Shown: positions 34,501-46,302, counted from the first letter of the stretch. The stretch is 64,000 nt of DNA from Paludibacteraceae bacterium (GCA_017559385.1 JAFYSK010000036.1:1-64000); one strand, 5' to 3'. The notes: a model not told the origin generated them from the sequence alone. Translations and numbers: made by a program.

Positions 34501-35259
34501 ATGAACAAGATTGTATTTATCACAGGAGCGTCATCAGGTATTGGCGCTGCTTGTGCAAAAAGGTTTGCACAAGCAGGTTATGATCTAATACTAAATGCAC
34601 GCAGCGAAGAAAAACTTCGCCCTCTACTAGAGGAATTAGCTCAATCCTACTCCATTCAGGTGTGTCCATTGATCTTTGATGTGCGCGATCGTAAGGCAGC
34701 CCAACAAGCCATAGATTCACTTCCAGAAGGATTCAAAGCGATTGATGTGCTGGTTAATAACGCAGGACTAGCACTGGGAATGGACAAAGAATACGAGGGC
34801 ATAGAGGAGAACTACGACACCATGATTGATACCAATATTACAGCTCTGCTGATGATTACTCGCATGGTAGTACCAGGTATGATTAAACGCGCAAAAGGAC
34901 ATATCATCAATATTGGTTCAGTAGCAGGAGATGCTGCTTATCCTGGAGGAAGCGTATATTGCGCAACAAAAGCTGCTGTTAAGGTACTAAGTGATGGTCT
35001 GCGTATGGACTTGGTTCATACTCCATTGCGAGTAACTAATGTTAAACCCGGATTGGTGGAAACAAATTTTAGCATCACTCGTTTTGCCGGCGACAAAGAG
35101 CGTGCAGACAAAGTTTATCAAGGTATCAAACCACTGACTGGTGACGATATAGCTGATGTTGTATTTTATGCTGCAAGCGCTCCCTCACATGTGCAAATAG
35201 CCGAAGTGCTAGTGTTAGCTACCCACCAGGCGAGTGGTAGTCTTGTATATAGAGAATAA
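34501..35259 (+). CDS. SDR-family NADP-dependent oxidoreductase (YdfG-like)
   Basis: The 252-residue classical short-chain dehydrogenase has the cofactor loop TGASSGIG (residues 7-14), NNAG (about 86-89), catalytic Ser in INIGSVAG, and YCATK (about 155-159). The closest types are YdfG-like enzymes that oxidise serine, allo-threonine or 3-hydroxypropionate-like hydroxy acids with NADP; substrate here is inferred. It lies between rmuC and a metallopeptidase lipoprotein gene (5 bp apart), so probably one transcript. Confidence 0.9.
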   Translation: MNKIVFITGASSGIGAACAKRFAQAGYDLILNARSEEKLRPLLEELAQSYSIQVCPLIFDVRDRKAAQQAIDSLPEGFKAIDVLVNNAGLALGMDKEYEGIEENYDTMIDTNITALLMITRMVVPGMIKRAKGHIINIGSVAGDAAYPGGSVYCATKAAVKVLSDGLRMDLVHTPLRVTNVKPGLVETNFSITRFAGDKERADKVYQGIKPLTGDDIADVVFYAASAPSHVQIAEVLVLATHQASGSLVYRE

Positions 35260-35264
35260 CCAAT

Positions 35265-37301
35265 ATGAAAAAGGGTCTTATTATAGCTGGCATAATGACC
35301 ATACTGATGGCTTGCCAAAATCAATCCAATACACCTATGATTTCAGAAGCGAGCATTCAACAAGCGCTCACATCTATCGTCCAATCTCATCCCAATGTAG
35401 ATTCATTACTAACTGAGCGAGGAGTGAGACAAGTGGCTGCCTTATGGCAACAGACAGATGGTACAGAGGCCGATTTTGTAGAATTGGTCACCACCCACTA
35501 CGCAGCCACGGCAGAGGAGAGAAAGGTACTATTTGATAGGCTATCTTATATCCTTGAGCAATGCGGGCAAAGTGCTGATTTACTGAACAATACACTACAA
35601 GAGCCAACTACCCTAGTGGGCAAAGGAGAACCTTGTGTAGTAGATTGGATTATCAGCGGATATAGTCCTATCGCCCATTTCACGGAAGATATGTTTGCCA
35701 ACAAACTGGCACATATTTGCGTACTCAATTTTCCCTCGTACACATTGGAGGAAAAGAATTTACTAGGGCAAGAATGGACTCGCCAAGAATGGGCTTATGC
35801 TCGTATGGGTGAGGTGTTTAACACCCGTATTCCAGGTAGTGTATATGCACATAGTTCACAAGCTATGAGTGAAGCAGAAAACTATATAGCTGGGTACAAT
35901 ATCATGATGCACTGCCTACGCAATGAAGAAGGAGAACAACTTTGGCAAGAGCCCATGGCATTACTCTCACACTGGAATCTACGCGATGAATTGAAATCCA
36001 ATTACGCCAATATTCCAAATGCTCATGAAAAACAAGAGATGATATATCAGGTCATGCTCCGAATCATTCGCCAAGAGATACCTGAATGTGTGGTAAACAA
36101 TGCTGATTATATTTGGCATCCTTTCTCCAATAATGTCCAAGACATCAAAGGTTCAAAGAATCAAGAATGTGGAAGAGAGCCTGATACACGTTACCAAAAA
36201 ATCATCGATATCTTCCATGCTATGCAACAGATAGACACCTATCGTCCTGATGCTCCATCCCATGTGTTGCGCACTTTCAACGAGGACTTAGAGATACCAC
36301 AATCAGAGATAGAATCACTATTCATCCAACTTCTACAATCTGATGAGATCAAGGCTGTTGCACAAATTATCCGCGAGCGTTTAGGACGAGATTTGCGCCC
36401 ATATGACATTTGGTATGATGGTTTCAAAAGTCGAAGCAGTGTATCTGAAGATTTGTTAACATCTCAAACACAATCTCGCTACCCTACTGCCAAAGCTTTT
36501 GAGAAAGACATGCCACGCATGTTAACAGACCTTGGATTTAGCCAAGACAAAGCACAAGAGATTGCAGCTCATATCGTCGTGGAAGCTGCTCGTGGTTCTG
36601 GACATGCTCGTCCATGTGTTGGTCGTAACCAACCTGCGCGCTTGCGCACGCGTATTAATGATAAAGGTATGGACTACAAAGGCTACAATATAGCAGTACA
36701 TGAGTTCGGACACAATGTAGAAGAAGTGATATCGCTCTACGATATAGACTACTATACCCTGGCAGGTATCCCTAATACGGGTTTTACGGAAGCAAGTGCG
36801 TTTTTGTTTCAGCAACGTGATCTGCAATTACTCGGCCATGGAAAACAAATCATGAGCAGAGATGCCACACTAGATATAATTTGGAGTATGTACGAGATAA
36901 TGGGTGTTAGTCTCGTAGATATGGCCATGTGGCAGTGGTTGTATGACAATCCAAAAGCTAATGCTGCTCAATTACGCGAGGCTGTTATTGCCATCGCAGG
37001 AGATATCTGGAACAAATACTATGCACCTTTACTCGGCGAGCAAGACTGCCCATTACTAGGTATTTATTCACATATGATAGGTTATGCATTGTACTTACCG
37101 GGTTACCCTATTGGCCAATTGGTACAATTCCAATTAGAAGAACACTTAGCCAAATGCGAGACTCCTGCTGAATTTGCACAAGAGTACACACGCATCTACC
37201 AACAAGGAAAACTTACCCCTGATGCATGGATGCGAGGCGCTGTAGGAGAGGCAATAAGTGTAGAGCCTATTCTAAAAGCTGTGCGTAAGGCGATAAATTA
37301 A
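35265..37301 (+). CDS. Lipoprotein zinc metallopeptidase (gluzincin, M3-like)
   Basis: The 678-residue protein has a lipoprotein signal with lipobox LMAC (Cys-17). The catalytic signature HEFGH sits at residues 479-483, and a Glu in TEASAF at about 509 gives HExxH-x25-E spacing like M3 oligopeptidases. Other parts are not familiar: the N-terminal 350 residues are helical. The family appears in Bacteroidales as hypothetical lipoproteins. A role in peptide degradation at the periplasmic or surface side is inferred. It is last in the rmuC-SDR-peptidase run and is followed by a strong terminator. Confidence 0.75.
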   Translation: MKKGLIIAGIMTILMACQNQSNTPMISEASIQQALTSIVQSHPNVDSLLTERGVRQVAALWQQTDGTEADFVELVTTHYAATAEERKVLFDRLSYILEQCGQSADLLNNTLQEPTTLVGKGEPCVVDWIISGYSPIAHFTEDMFANKLAHICVLNFPSYTLEEKNLLGQEWTRQEWAYARMGEVFNTRIPGSVYAHSSQAMSEAENYIAGYNIMMHCLRNEEGEQLWQEPMALLSHWNLRDELKSNYANIPNAHEKQEMIYQVMLRIIRQEIPECVVNNADYIWHPFSNNVQDIKGSKNQECGREPDTRYQKIIDIFHAMQQIDTYRPDAPSHVLRTFNEDLEIPQSEIESLFIQLLQSDEIKAVAQIIRERLGRDLRPYDIWYDGFKSRSSVSEDLLTSQTQSRYPTAKAFEKDMPRMLTDLGFSQDKAQEIAAHIVVEAARGSGHARPCVGRNQPARLRTRINDKGMDYKGYNIAVHEFGHNVEEVISLYDIDYYTLAGIPNTGFTEASAFLFQQRDLQLLGHGKQIMSRDATLDIIWSMYEIMGVSLVDMAMWQWLYDNPKANAAQLREAVIAIAGDIWNKYYAPLLGEQDCPLLGIYSHMIGYALYLPGYPIGQLVQFQLEEHLAKCETPAEFAQEYTRIYQQGKLTPDAWMRGAVGEAISVEPILKAVRKAIN

Positions 37302-37324
37302 AGGTGTGAGGTAAAGTCATAAAC

Positions 37325-37361
37325 AAAAAAAAGGGAGCACGAAACAATCTCCCTTTTTTTT
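37325..37361. terminator. Bidirectional intrinsic terminator
   Basis: A-run plus GGGAG (37325-37337) pairs with CTCCC plus T-run (37349-37361). It lies between the peptidase gene and the convergent gcvT gene. Confidence 0.85.
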
Positions 37362-37394
37362 GCTATTTACATAGCACCAATCATTGGACTAGTT

Positions 37395-38462
37395 TTATAC
37401 GATCTTAGCAGGAATCAATTTCTCGCGAATTTTGATATAGATGATAGTCTCCTTCTTTGCAAAAGCAGTCTTAACATAGCCCATACCTACACCTATCTTG
37501 GTAGTTGGCAACATAATACCACTCGTCACATTACCAATGGTATTACCCTCTGCATCACAGATCTCATATCCGCAGCGTGGGATAGCACGTTCTTGGCACT
37601 CAAAGTGTACCAACTTGCGTTGTACACCCTCAGCCTTTTGCTTGAGCAAGAACTCCTTATCAATAAAATCCTTGGCATCAAACTTGGTGATCCATCCCAA
37701 GCCAGCCTCCAATGGAGAAGTGGTATCATCAATATCGTGTCCGTAGAGGCAATACCATTTTTCTAGACGCAAACTATCACGAGCACCCAAGCCAATAGGA
37801 GCTAAACCAAATGGTTTACCCACTTCAAAGAGTGCATCCCAGATTTGTTGGCTATGCTCTTTAGGGAAATACAATTCAAAACCACCTGCACCTGTATAAC
37901 CAGTATTACTGAGGATAACACCCTGCACACCTGCGAATGACCATTCGCGGAATGCATAATATGGAATCGCGCTCAAATCTGCATCCGTCAACAATTGAAG
38001 CATCTCTGTAGCCTTAGGACCTTGAACTGCCAATTGACCATAGCGATCGCTTGCATTCTCTAGTTGTACACCAAAAGTGTTGTGCTCGTTTACCCATGCC
38101 CAGTCTTTATCAATATTACCAGCATTTACTACGAGCAAATACTTGGTGGTGGAATACTTGTAGATAATCAAGTCATCTACGATACCACCTTTACCATTAG
38201 GGAAACAAGTGTATTGTGCTTTACCTGCCTCTAGTTTGCTTACATCATTGGTAGTGATATATTGCAAGAAATCAAGTGCTTTTTCACCTTTTACCCAAAA
38301 CTCACCCATGTGGCTCACATCAAACACACCCACGCCTTCGCGCACAATAATGTGTTCTTGGTTGATACCAGTAGGATACTGAATAGGCATGTTAAAGCCT
38401 GCAAAATCTGCCATCTTCGCTCCCAAAGCGATATGGATGTCTGTAAATGGAGTTGTTTTCAT
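37395..38462 (-). CDS. gcvT: Glycine cleavage system T protein (aminomethyltransferase)
   Basis: GcvT takes the aminomethyl group from lipoyl-GcvH and passes the methylene to tetrahydrofolate, releasing ammonia. The 355-residue protein (from ATG 38462) has [25 protein letters not shown] (about 46-57), [12 protein letters not shown] (catalytic Asp, about 92-103), [12 protein letters not shown] and [16 protein letters not shown] reject the upstream TTG at 38489. Other gcv genes are not in the window. It lies downstream of pepT, with 10-bp repeats between them. Confidence 0.95.
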   Translation of the reverse strand: MKTTPFTDIHIALGAKMADFAGFNMPIQYPTGINQEHIIVREGVGVFDVSHMGEFWVKGEKALDFLQYITTNDVSKLEAGKAQYTCFPNGKGGIVDDLIIYKYSTTKYLLVVNAGNIDKDWAWVNEHNTFGVQLENASDRYGQLAVQGPKATEMLQLLTDADLSAIPYYAFREWSFAGVQGVILSNTGYTGAGGFELYFPKEHSQQIWDALFEVGKPFGLAPIGLGARDSLRLEKWYCLYGHDIDDTTSPLEAGLGWITKFDAKDFIDKEFLLKQKAEGVQRKLVHFECQERAIPRCGYEICDAEGNTIGNVTSGIMLPTTKIGVGMGYVKTAFAKKETIIYIKIREKLIPAKIV

Positions 38463-38473
38463 ATATTCTTTAA

Positions 38474-38527
38474 GTTCAAGATTGTTCAAAATAGTTCAAA
38501 ATAGTTCAAAGTTGTTTCAACGTTGAA
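38474..38527 (-). repeat. 10-bp tandem repeats in the gcvT leader
   Basis: On the plus strand, units such as GTTCAAAATA occur twice in register, flanked by AGTTCAAAGT, ATTGTTCAAA and TTTCAACGTT variants. They fill the gap between pepT and gcvT. Confidence 0.6.
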
Positions 38528-38538
38528 CTCGAAGCCTG

Positions 38539-39750
38539 TCACGCCAACGTGACAATCTTCAAAATTACTTGCATTGCCTTCTCCATAGAAGGAATAGGCA
38601 AATATTCGTAACGGCTGTGGAAGTTCACACCACCTGCAAAGATGTTAGGACATGGCAGTCCTTCGAATGATAGACGTGCACCATCTGTTCCTCCACGAAT
38701 GGGTTGCACCTTAGGGGTTACACCCACCTCTTTCATTGCTTCTTCCACCAAAGTCACAATATGCATGACTGGCTCTACCTTCTCGCGCATATTATAGTAT
38801 TGGTCTCGAATCTCAATTTCTACGGTGCCTTCACCATATTCTTGATTAATCTTACGCACCAAGTGCTCCATCTCACGCTTACGGCTCTCAAAACGAGCAC
38901 GGTCATGATCACGGATAATGTATTGAAGCGTGGTCTCCTCTACACTACCATTCATAGCGATCAAGTGGTAGAATCCCTCGTAGCCTTGTGTATGTTCAGG
39001 AGTCTCCCAGCGAGGGAGCATCATAGCCAAATGGTTTGCAATACGCATAGAGTTGATCATCTTGTGATAACCATAACCTGGGTGTACATTCACACCATGA
39101 ACCTTGATCTTACAACCCGCTGCGTTGAAGTTCTCGTACTCCAATTCGCCAATAGCACCACCATCCATGGTATAGGCGAAGTCGCAACCAAACTTCTCCA
39201 CATCAAAGTGATCTGCACCTTGACCGATTTCCTCGTCAGGTGTAAAGCCTACACGAATTTTACCATGCTTGATTTCAGGATGTTGAATCAAGTATTCGCA
39301 AGCAGTTACAATCTCTGCCAAACCAGCTTTATCATCCGCACCAAGGAGTGTGGTACCATCAGTCATGATAATATCTTGACCTTTGTAATCAAGTATCTCA
39401 GGGTATTTAGCTACCTCAAACACGATATTCTTCTCTGCATTGAGCACCACATCATTGCCATCATAGTTCTTGACGATATGCGCCTTGACATTCTTGCCGC
39501 TAGCATCTGGTGCTGTGTCCATGTGGGCAATAAAGCCAATAGTAGGCTTACCCTCTACATTAGCAGGCAAGGTAGCCATCACATAGCCATTATCGTCCAG
39601 TGTTACCTCTTGCATACCTATTTCCTTCAATTCAGCAGCAAGGTACTTAGCAAACTCCATTTGTCCAGGAGTGGAAGGAGTCATGTTGGTTTCTTCATCT
39701 GAAGTAGTGCAAAAACTCACATACTTCAAAAATCTTTCAGTAATGTTCAT
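38539..39750 (-). CDS. pepT: Peptidase T (tripeptide aminopeptidase)
   Basis: PepT is a dizinc M20 peptidase that removes N-terminal residues from tripeptides. The 403-residue protein has [20 protein letters not shown] (family start), metal ligands in HMDTAPD (about 76-82), [12 protein letters not shown] (about 133-144), [11 protein letters not shown] (about 171-181, catalytic Glu pair) and MDGG, and the C-terminal [18 protein letters not shown]. All conserved residues are visible. Its start overlaps the end of the 2-hydroxyacid dehydrogenase gene by 4 bp. Confidence 0.95.
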   Translation of the reverse strand: MNITERFLKYVSFCTTSDEETNMTPSTPGQMEFAKYLAAELKEIGMQEVTLDDNGYVMATLPANVEGKPTIGFIAHMDTAPDASGKNVKAHIVKNYDGNDVVLNAEKNIVFEVAKYPEILDYKGQDIIMTDGTTLLGADDKAGLAEIVTACEYLIQHPEIKHGKIRVGFTPDEEIGQGADHFDVEKFGCDFAYTMDGGAIGELEYENFNAAGCKIKVHGVNVHPGYGYHKMINSMRIANHLAMMLPRWETPEHTQGYEGFYHLIAMNGSVEETTLQYIIRDHDRARFESRKREMEHLVRKINQEYGEGTVEIEIRDQYYNMREKVEPVMHIVTLVEEAMKEVGVTPKVQPIRGGTDGARLSFEGLPCPNIFAGGVNFHSRYEYLPIPSMEKAMQVILKIVTLA

Positions 39751-40664
39751 AGTACTATATTCATTTTGTTAATATCTTGTTGTTTCCATGCAAGGATGTT
39801 GTCACAAACATTCTCACACATAGCGATTCTTCCTTCCCATGTTCCTGTTCCTGTATGAGGTGAGAGGACAACATTGTCTAATGTGAGTAACTCGGGATGA
39901 ATTTGTGGTTCATGCTCATACACATCCATCGCAGCACCTGCAATCTCGCCCTTCTGGAGTGCCTCCACCAGAGCTTGTTCATCAACATGCGCACCACGTG
40001 CAGTATTAATGAGATAAGCCGTAGGTTTCATCATCTTCAGTTCTTTCTCCCCTATTAGATGCTTCACCTCGGGTGTATATGGTAGGTTGAGGCTCACAAA
40101 ATCTGCTGTTTGGAGTAGTTCCTCTTTGCTCACATACCTCACCTCATAACCTAATTGTCCAATGATCTCATCCCCCAATGGTTTACGATTATGATATATA
40201 ATACGCATACCTGAAGCTACTGCTCTGCGTGCTAAAGCTTGACCAATACGTCCCATACCAATGATTCCCAAGGTCTTACCATAAAGAGAGTGACTGAGAT
40301 TATTCATTACCCCAAACGCTTCTGCAGTACCCAAACGTAGTTTTCTATCAAACTCCGCTGTACGTCTTGCCACATCATGCATCAATGCAAAAGCCAATTC
40401 TGCAGTAGGTTCTATCACTGGCTGAGGGGTATTAGTCACACGTATACCACGCTCTCGGCAAGCATCTAAATCTATATTATTAAAGCCTACTCCGAAATTA
40501 GTAATCAGGCGTAGGTATGGTGCACTATTGATCATTTCTCGCGTAACGCGATAATCAAAGGTACTTACCAACACCTCAGCCTCCTCTAACGGAGCATAGA
40601 GTGTATGTCCTTGTAAACGTTGAAATCCCTCCTCAGGTAATATGGTCGTAAATGCTATTTTCAT
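39747..40664 (-). CDS. D-isomer 2-hydroxyacid dehydrogenase
   Basis: The 305-residue protein has a Rossmann [12 protein letters not shown] (about 142-153), catalytic Arg in [14 protein letters not shown] (about 227-240), Glu in [13 protein letters not shown] (about 255-267), and His in [13 protein letters not shown] (about 274-286). Such enzymes reduce 2-keto acids with NAD(P)H; members include glyoxylate/hydroxypyruvate reductases and phosphoglycerate dehydrogenase, and the substrate cannot be fixed. It is slightly shorter than average (about 315-320). First in a run with pepT and gcvT. Confidence 0.88.
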   Translation of the reverse strand: MKIAFTTILPEEGFQRLQGHTLYAPLEEAEVLVSTFDYRVTREMINSAPYLRLITNFGVGFNNIDLDACRERGIRVTNTPQPVIEPTAELAFALMHDVARRTAEFDRKLRLGTAEAFGVMNNLSHSLYGKTLGIIGMGRIGQALARRAVASGMRIIYHNRKPLGDEIIGQLGYEVRYVSKEELLQTADFVSLNLPYTPEVKHLIGEKELKMMKPTAYLINTARGAHVDEQALVEALQKGEIAGAAMDVYEHEPQIHPELLTLDNVVLSPHTGTGTWEGRIAMCENVCDNILAWKQQDINKMNIVL

Positions 40665-40733
40665 GGTATCTCTTATTATCTAACATCCAACAGCGTAGCG
40701 GTCTAACTTCTAACTGCGTTAGCGATCTAATAA

Positions 40734-43376
40734 CTACTTCCCTCCTACGAGTTTCTTGATTTCGCTTAGTTTATTTAAAGCATCCAGCGGAGTCAAGTTA
40801 TTGATATCCAAATTCTTTACCTCGTCTCGTATTTGCTCCAGTACAGGGTCATCTAGCTGGAAGAAACTCAATTGCATACCACTAGGTGCACTCACGGTAG
40901 CCTTGCCACTACCTATAGTATCTTGGCTATTGGTGATAGGTGATTGGCTATGGTCGGTCTCCAAGTCCTTGAGTATTTGATTAGCTCGTTGAATAATCGA
41001 CGATGGCATACCTGCTAATTTAGCCACATGGATACCAAAACTATGCTCAGATCCTCCACGCACTAACTTACGCATGAATATCACCTTGCCATTGGCTTCG
41101 CGAACTGAGACATTATAGTTACGAATCCTTTGGAAACTATCCTCCATTTCGTTGAGTTCGTGGTAGTGCGTAGCAAATAGCGTCTTAGCATGTCCTCGTT
41201 GTTCATGGATATACTCCACAATGGCCCATGCGATAGAGATACCATCATAAGTACTTGTTCCTCGTCCCAGCTCATCAAAGAGCACCAAACTGCGCTCACT
41301 CAAGTTATTCAAGATACTTGCAGCCTCGTTCATCTCCACCATAAAGGTACTCTCGCCCAACGATATATTATCGCTGGCACCCACACGAGTAAAGATCTTG
41401 TCCACCACACCGATGCTAGCACTCTCTGCAGGGACAAAACTACCCATTTGTGCCATCAATACAATCAATGCTGTTTGACGCAACAAAGCTGACTTACCCG
41501 CCATGTTTGGACCTGTAATAATAATAATCTGTTGTCCATTGTTATCAAGCAGCACATCGTTAGGTACATACTCTTCGTCCAATGGTAATTGCTTCTCTAT
41601 CACAGGGTGACGACCTTGACGAATATCTATCACAAGACTATCATTGATAGCTGGGCATACATACTTATTCTCCACCGCTACCGCAGCAAAACCCATCAAA
41701 CAGTCTAGTTGTGCTATCACATTAGCATCCATCTGCATTTGGCTCACATACTCGGTAAGCGCCAACATGAGTTCGGTATATAGACGTGTCTCAATTATTT
41801 GAATCTGCCCCTCAGCATTGAGAATCTTGTCCTCATACTCCTTGAGTTCTTGTGTGATATAGCGCTCGGCATTGACGAGAGTCTGCTTTCTTATCCACTC
41901 CTCTGGCACTTGATCCTTGTAGGTATTACGTACTTCTAGGTAATAGCCAAAGACATTGTTGTATCCTATCTTGAGGCTTGCGATACCTGTAGTTTCTATC
42001 TCACGTTGTTGTATCTGCAATAGTCGTTCTTTTCCATGTGCTTGGATATCGCGCAGATCATCTAATTCCGCATTGATACCTCTTGCAATAGTATTAGGAC
42101 GTCCTTGTACTGCTGGTGGATCAGGTGTAATCTCACGTTTAATACGCTCACGAATCTCTGTACATAGGCTCAGTTGCTCACCTAATAGTTGCAAGTAGTT
42201 ATTATCCGTTGCACGCTCACAGATTGCTTTGATAGGAGCAATAGCATCCAAAGCCACACCCAACTGAATCATCTCGCGAGGAGAGATTCTGCCAGTAGAT
42301 ATTTTACTCACTATACGCTCCATATCCATGATACGCTCTAGACTCTCACGAATAACTGCTCGCTCTTGTGGGTGCTTAAACAGATACTCCACCACCGTCT
42401 GACGATTGCGGATAGCACGCACATCCTTTAGTGGGAAAGCTAGCCATCTATGTAGCAATCGTCCACCCATAGGAGTAGTGGTACGGTCAATAATCTGGTA
42501 TAGCGTCACACTATCTTCTCGCTGACCGCCAAGTAACTCCAAGTTACGGATAGTAAAGCGGTCCATCCACACATATTTATCTTCCTCTATGCGACTAAGA
42601 TGCTGTATATGACCTGTTTGCAAGTGCTGGGTAGCATCCAAATAGTGCAATATCGCACCCGCAGCTATCACACCCTCTGGCAATTGATCAACACCAAATC
42701 CTTTGAGGTTTTGTACTTGGAACTGCTTGGTCAAACGATCCATAGCTGCATCGTGCGTCATCATCCAGTCATCCAATTCAAAAGTAAAGTACTTGGTTCC
42801 AAAAGCAGCCTCAAGGTTCGTCTTCTTGCCACGAAGATACAGCACCTCCTTGGGTGAAAAATTCACGAGTAGTTTATCTATATAATCAGCCGTCCCCTCC
42901 GCCACAAGGTATTCACCTGTAGAGATATCCAAAAAGGCTACACCCACACTCCTCTTACCAAAATGCACACATGCTAGCCAGTTGTTTTCCTTTTGTTGTA
43001 GTGTGGTATCCGAATAACTCACACCTGGGGTCACCAATTCTGTCACACCACGCTTGACAAGCTTCTTGGTCAGTTTTGGGTCTTCCAATTGGTCACAAAT
43101 AGCCACACGCATACCTGCTCGTACCAACTTAGGTAGGTAGGTATCTAACGCATGAAAAGGAAAACCAGCCATCTCCAATGCTTTAGCCTCCTTGCTGGCA
43201 CCATTACTGCGGTGAGTAAGAGTGATATTCAATATCTTACTTGCACGCACAGCATCCTCTGCATATGTCTCATAAAAGTCACCACAACGAAACAGCAATA
43301 TCGCATCTGGATATTGATTCTTAATCTCACGAAATTGTCGCATCATCGGTGTTTCTTGTACTTCTATCTTTGCCAT
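40734..43376 (-). CDS. mutS: DNA mismatch repair protein MutS
   Basis: MutS recognises mismatches and recruits MutL. The 880-residue protein has the mismatch-binding [14 protein letters not shown] (domain I Phe-Tyr-Glu, about 29-42), a core lever/clamp with [12 protein letters not shown], and the ATPase domain with Walker [15 protein letters not shown] (about 623-636), Walker [17 protein letters not shown], and FATHYHEL. Length is normal for the MutS1 group. It begins 2 bp downstream of the TonB receptor stop, so it is probably cotranscribed with that gene from the promoter at 45895-45925. Confidence 0.96.
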   Translation of the reverse strand: MAKIEVQETPMMRQFREIKNQYPDAILLFRCGDFYETYAEDAVRASKILNITLTHRSNGASKEAKALEMAGFPFHALDTYLPKLVRAGMRVAICDQLEDPKLTKKLVKRGVTELVTPGVSYSDTTLQQKENNWLACVHFGKRSVGVAFLDISTGEYLVAEGTADYIDKLLVNFSPKEVLYLRGKKTNLEAAFGTKYFTFELDDWMMTHDAAMDRLTKQFQVQNLKGFGVDQLPEGVIAAGAILHYLDATQHLQTGHIQHLSRIEEDKYVWMDRFTIRNLELLGGQREDSVTLYQIIDRTTTPMGGRLLHRWLAFPLKDVRAIRNRQTVVEYLFKHPQERAVIRESLERIMDMERIVSKISTGRISPREMIQLGVALDAIAPIKAICERATDNNYLQLLGEQLSLCTEIRERIKREITPDPPAVQGRPNTIARGINAELDDLRDIQAHGKERLLQIQQREIETTGIASLKIGYNNVFGYYLEVRNTYKDQVPEEWIRKQTLVNAERYITQELKEYEDKILNAEGQIQIIETRLYTELMLALTEYVSQMQMDANVIAQLDCLMGFAAVAVENKYVCPAINDSLVIDIRQGRHPVIEKQLPLDEEYVPNDVLLDNNGQQIIIITGPNMAGKSALLRQTALIVLMAQMGSFVPAESASIGVVDKIFTRVGASDNISLGESTFMVEMNEAASILNNLSERSLVLFDELGRGTSTYDGISIAWAIVEYIHEQRGHAKTLFATHYHELNEMEDSFQRIRNYNVSVREANGKVIFMRKLVRGGSEHSFGIHVAKLAGMPSSIIQRANQILKDLETDHSQSPITNSQDTIGSGKATVSAPSGMQLSFFQLDDPVLEQIRDEVKNLDINNLTPLDALNKLSEIKKLVGGK

Positions 43377-43378
43377 AA

Positions 43379-45877
43379 TTATTTCAACATCACATCTAAT
43401 TTCAGGTTAAACATTCTACCCGTTAGGGTATTAGGAGTTCTCCACTGTTGTCCCGTAGCATCTGTAGTCCAATAATAACTATTCACATTAGGTTCTCCTA
43501 TCAAATTGAAGACTTCCAATTGCACGCTCCAACTATCCACATGTTTCGATTTTTTCATCCATTTATCGGTAGCTGCCGAGAATACACGGCTAGCTCCTAT
43601 ATCAACCCTCTGATAATCTGCCATATGTCCCATATAGCGCAATTTCTCATTGCGTGGATAACCATAAGGCATACCCTCACTATAGATAAACTTGAGATGA
43701 ACTTTGTATTGTGGCAATTGAGGCAGATAGTCTTGAAAATAAATAGTCAAGTTATATCGCTGCTCTTGTGGAGTTGGAATCCAGCCCAATTCATATTTGT
43801 CATCCACAAATCGCATTCTGCTGCGCATAGTGGAAAAACTAATCCATGAGTCTGCTCCTGGCACCAATTCACCCATCAATTTCAAATCCAACCCAAGCGT
43901 ATACCCCTCACTATCATTCACACCTGAATATCTCACGCGCACATTATCTACGGTATAACTCTCCATGCGATCAATGAGCTTACCATATGCTTCTGCAGTA
44001 AATTTAAATGGTCTTCCCCATGCCCTGAAATAATAATCAGCTCCCATTACCAACTGCCACGAACGCTGTGCTTTCAGTTTATTATTTAGATGTATGCGAT
44101 TCACCGCTCCATCATCTTGCACCACTTGGCGAAGCTCTTTGTAGAACGGAGCTTGGTAGTATAATCCTGTAGCTACACGGAAAGTAAAATCTCGCTTCCA
44201 ACCTGGCAACCATACTACACTCAGACGAGGACTTGGCAATACCTCATTGGTAAAACTCCACCAGTTCATACGCATACCTGCTGTCAGATACACCTTTCCT
44301 TGATCTGTTGACCATTGATAGGTGTTTTGTGCATAGGCTTGCAATCTACCACTCAACATGTTTGTCGTTCCTTTCAAAGCATAGTACAAAGCCATCTCTT
44401 GTTCCAAATTAGGCATACTATAGCCCATCGAATCACGCCATTCCCACTCGCTGATGCGATCATTGATCATCTCTACTTGTCCACTAAGGCCCCATTGCAA
44501 GTTATTTTGCCCCTTTTTCCATACTCCTGAATGAGCCAATGTGATCATTCCTGCTTGTAGCCTATTGCGGGCATGTTCATGAAATACACCCGTACCCAAT
44601 ATTCCTTCGCTCGTAAGATTACCACTTGTAATCTCTTCTCCCCTAGGATTACCTCCGCTTTCTGCATTATTACCGTCCTCACCCATATCCATTGGTTTCT
44701 CACTCAGAACATACTCATTCAGTATATCATAAGTCTCTGTCTCATGGGTATAAAATCCGCTTAGATCCAAATTCAGTCGTATATTGCGCGTAGGTTGATT
44801 ACTGATATTCAGGGCTGCAAAAGCTGTACGGAACATATCTTTCTCTTGACCCTCAAAGTAAATCTCTTTTTCCAAAGATTGTTGCAGGGTACCTGTTGCC
44901 ATTCTGCTAGAATCTGGAGAAAAAACATAGCTATTCTGAGAGAAGTTTCCCAGCAAGGTAATATCCCATCGGCGTTGCTTACCCACTTTCCATGTCATCT
45001 GCGTCTGATAATCCACATAGTTTGGATGATACTCACCCTTAGTGGCCATGGTTCCCAATAGGTAGCGTGAGGTTTTGTAGCGAATGCCATGCATCTGACT
45101 TTGCACACTATCACCCCAACCCACATAAGCACTAGCACCTAGCAAACTCAAACTCAAACGAGACTCAAAGGCTGTTGGGCGCTTGTATTGTATATCCAAC
45201 ACGGATGACATCTTATCACCATATTTCACATCAAAACCACCTGCAGAAAACTCCACTCTCTCCACCATATCTGGATTCACAAAACTCAAACCCTCTTGTT
45301 GTCCACTTCTAATCAACAAGGGACGATGAACCTCCAAACCATTCACATATACTGAGTTCTCATCATAACTACCACCACGCACATTATACTGACTACTCAT
45401 CTCGTTGTTCTGACTGACACCTGCAAAGGTTATCAGCAGGCTCTCTATACCACCACCTGTAGCATCGGGCATCAAGCGTGCCGTCCCCACATCTATGTGG
45501 TCCATCGTATTGGTCTGATGTTTGATACCTCGCACAGTTATTTCACTCAGCATCTCCTCATTGGTGGGCAATACCACATTCACGCCCAACACATTATTCA
45601 CCGTGTAAACCTGCTGACGTATAGTCTCATAACCTATCATTGAATACACCAACACCACTGTATCTGTCAACTCCACATGCAGGTCATAATAACCATTTTG
45701 ATTAGTCGAAGTTCCTGTTGTTGTACCTTCTACATACACATTGGCCAACTCTATTCCCCTATTATCTGTATCCAATACATAGCCATACAAACGCACAGTA
45801 TGAGCACTCACCGAAGCACTCATTACCAAACACAACAATAGGAATATATATCTTCTCAAACCACCCATACTGAGCAT
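43379..45877 (-). CDS. TonB-dependent receptor with CarboxypepD_reg N-terminal domain
   Basis: The 832-residue outer-membrane receptor has a Sec signal (about 1-25), a CarboxypepD_reg-like domain ([20 protein letters not shown], about 28-47), then the plug ([35 protein letters not shown]), and a 22-strand type barrel to residue 832. It is not a SusC type, since the SusC signature and SusD partner are missing. Substrate unknown (siderophore, cobalamin or other). mutS follows 2 bp downstream and the pair has a promoter at 45895-45925. Confidence 0.88.
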   Translation of the reverse strand: MLSMGGLRRYIFLLLCLVMSASVSAHTVRLYGYVLDTDNRGIELANVYVEGTTTGTSTNQNGYYDLHVELTDTVVLVYSMIGYETIRQQVYTVNNVLGVNVVLPTNEEMLSEITVRGIKHQTNTMDHIDVGTARLMPDATGGGIESLLITFAGVSQNNEMSSQYNVRGGSYDENSVYVNGLEVHRPLLIRSGQQEGLSFVNPDMVERVEFSAGGFDVKYGDKMSSVLDIQYKRPTAFESRLSLSLLGASAYVGWGDSVQSQMHGIRYKTSRYLLGTMATKGEYHPNYVDYQTQMTWKVGKQRRWDITLLGNFSQNSYVFSPDSSRMATGTLQQSLEKEIYFEGQEKDMFRTAFAALNISNQPTRNIRLNLDLSGFYTHETETYDILNEYVLSEKPMDMGEDGNNAESGGNPRGEEITSGNLTSEGILGTGVFHEHARNRLQAGMITLAHSGVWKKGQNNLQWGLSGQVEMINDRISEWEWRDSMGYSMPNLEQEMALYYALKGTTNMLSGRLQAYAQNTYQWSTDQGKVYLTAGMRMNWWSFTNEVLPSPRLSVVWLPGWKRDFTFRVATGLYYQAPFYKELRQVVQDDGAVNRIHLNNKLKAQRSWQLVMGADYYFRAWGRPFKFTAEAYGKLIDRMESYTVDNVRVRYSGVNDSEGYTLGLDLKLMGELVPGADSWISFSTMRSRMRFVDDKYELGWIPTPQEQRYNLTIYFQDYLPQLPQYKVHLKFIYSEGMPYGYPRNEKLRYMGHMADYQRVDIGASRVFSAATDKWMKKSKHVDSWSVQLEVFNLIGEPNVNSYYWTTDATGQQWRTPNTLTGRMFNLKLDVMLK

Positions 45878-45894
45878 TTACTCTAATTAGCCTA

Positions 45895-45925
45895 CAAAAT
45901 TACTATTTTTTTTGCATATATGCAA
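45895..45925 (-). promoter_or_regulatory. Bacteroidota promoter for the TonB receptor/mutS operon
   Basis: On the minus strand: -33 TTG (45923-45925, extended TTGCATA), 20 bp, -7 TAATTTTG (45895-45902). Start codon at 45877, so the leader is under 15 nt. Confidence 0.8.
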
Positions 45926-45968
45926 ACTATCGCTGATTTTTCACAAAAAAAACATGAAAACACATATA

Positions 45969-46231
45969 AAGAAAAAAGCCGTCCTCGCGGCTTGGGATTG
46001 TATTGCTACGCTACGCTCCGTAATACAAAGAAAAAAGCCGTCCTCGCGGCTTGGGATCGTATTGCTGCGCTACGCTCCGTAATACAAAGAAAAAAGCCGT
46101 CCTCGCGGCTTGGGATTGTATTGCTGCGCTACGCTCCGTAATACAAAGAAAAAAGCCGTCCTCGCGGCTTGGGATTGTATTGCTGCGCTACGCTCCGTAA
46201 TACAAAGAAAAAAGCCGTCCTCGCGACGGCT
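45969..46231 (-). repeat. 59-bp tandem repeat array of terminator-like units
   Basis: The core GCCGTCCTCGCGGC appears at 45978, 46037, 46096 and 46155 (period exactly 59), and a fifth, diverged head unit starts at 46214. The units differ by single bases in their second half. On the minus strand each unit reads AAGCCG-CGAGGA-CGGCTTTTTTC, a short stem followed by a T-run, and contains a second weaker hairpin from GTATTG to CGTAATAC. The array lies upstream of the TonB receptor promoter, so it could block read-through from the right. Confidence 0.85.
46207..46231 (-). terminator. Intrinsic terminator at the right end of the 59-bp array
   Basis: AGCCGTC (46213-46219) pairs with GACGGCT (46225-46231) around CTCGC; on the minus strand a T-run (46208-46213) follows. 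It is the strongest stem of the array. Confidence 0.8.
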
Positions 46232-46297
46232 ATTTTTCCATAGTATTAGTCTGTTTGATTTTTAAGGTACAAAAAAGATTGTGTCGATTTTTAAATC
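46207..46297 (-). ncRNA. Candidate small RNA of about 90 nt
   Basis: A consensus minus-strand promoter (46303-46333) lies downstream of the phosphodiesterase gene and reads into a region with no gene, ending at the strong terminator at 46207-46231. The predicted transcript starts near 46297. The only potential coding ATG on it is immediately followed by a stop-rich stretch. No known RNA family is recognised. The ends are inferred from promoter and terminator only. Confidence 0.45.
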
Positions 46298-46302
46298 CGC
46301 TG

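Noticed and set aside
38704..39702. Plus-strand frame of 332 codons
   Set aside because: It is antisense to pepT, which has all catalytic motifs; the long frame is a composition effect.
45920..46141. Open frame of 73 codons across the tandem array
   Set aside because: It is made by the 59-bp repeats in frame by chance and has no gene-like composition; both strands of the array are explained by terminator-like units.
45969..46231. CRISPR array
   Set aside because: The 59-bp units follow each other without unique spacers, and no cas genes are present.
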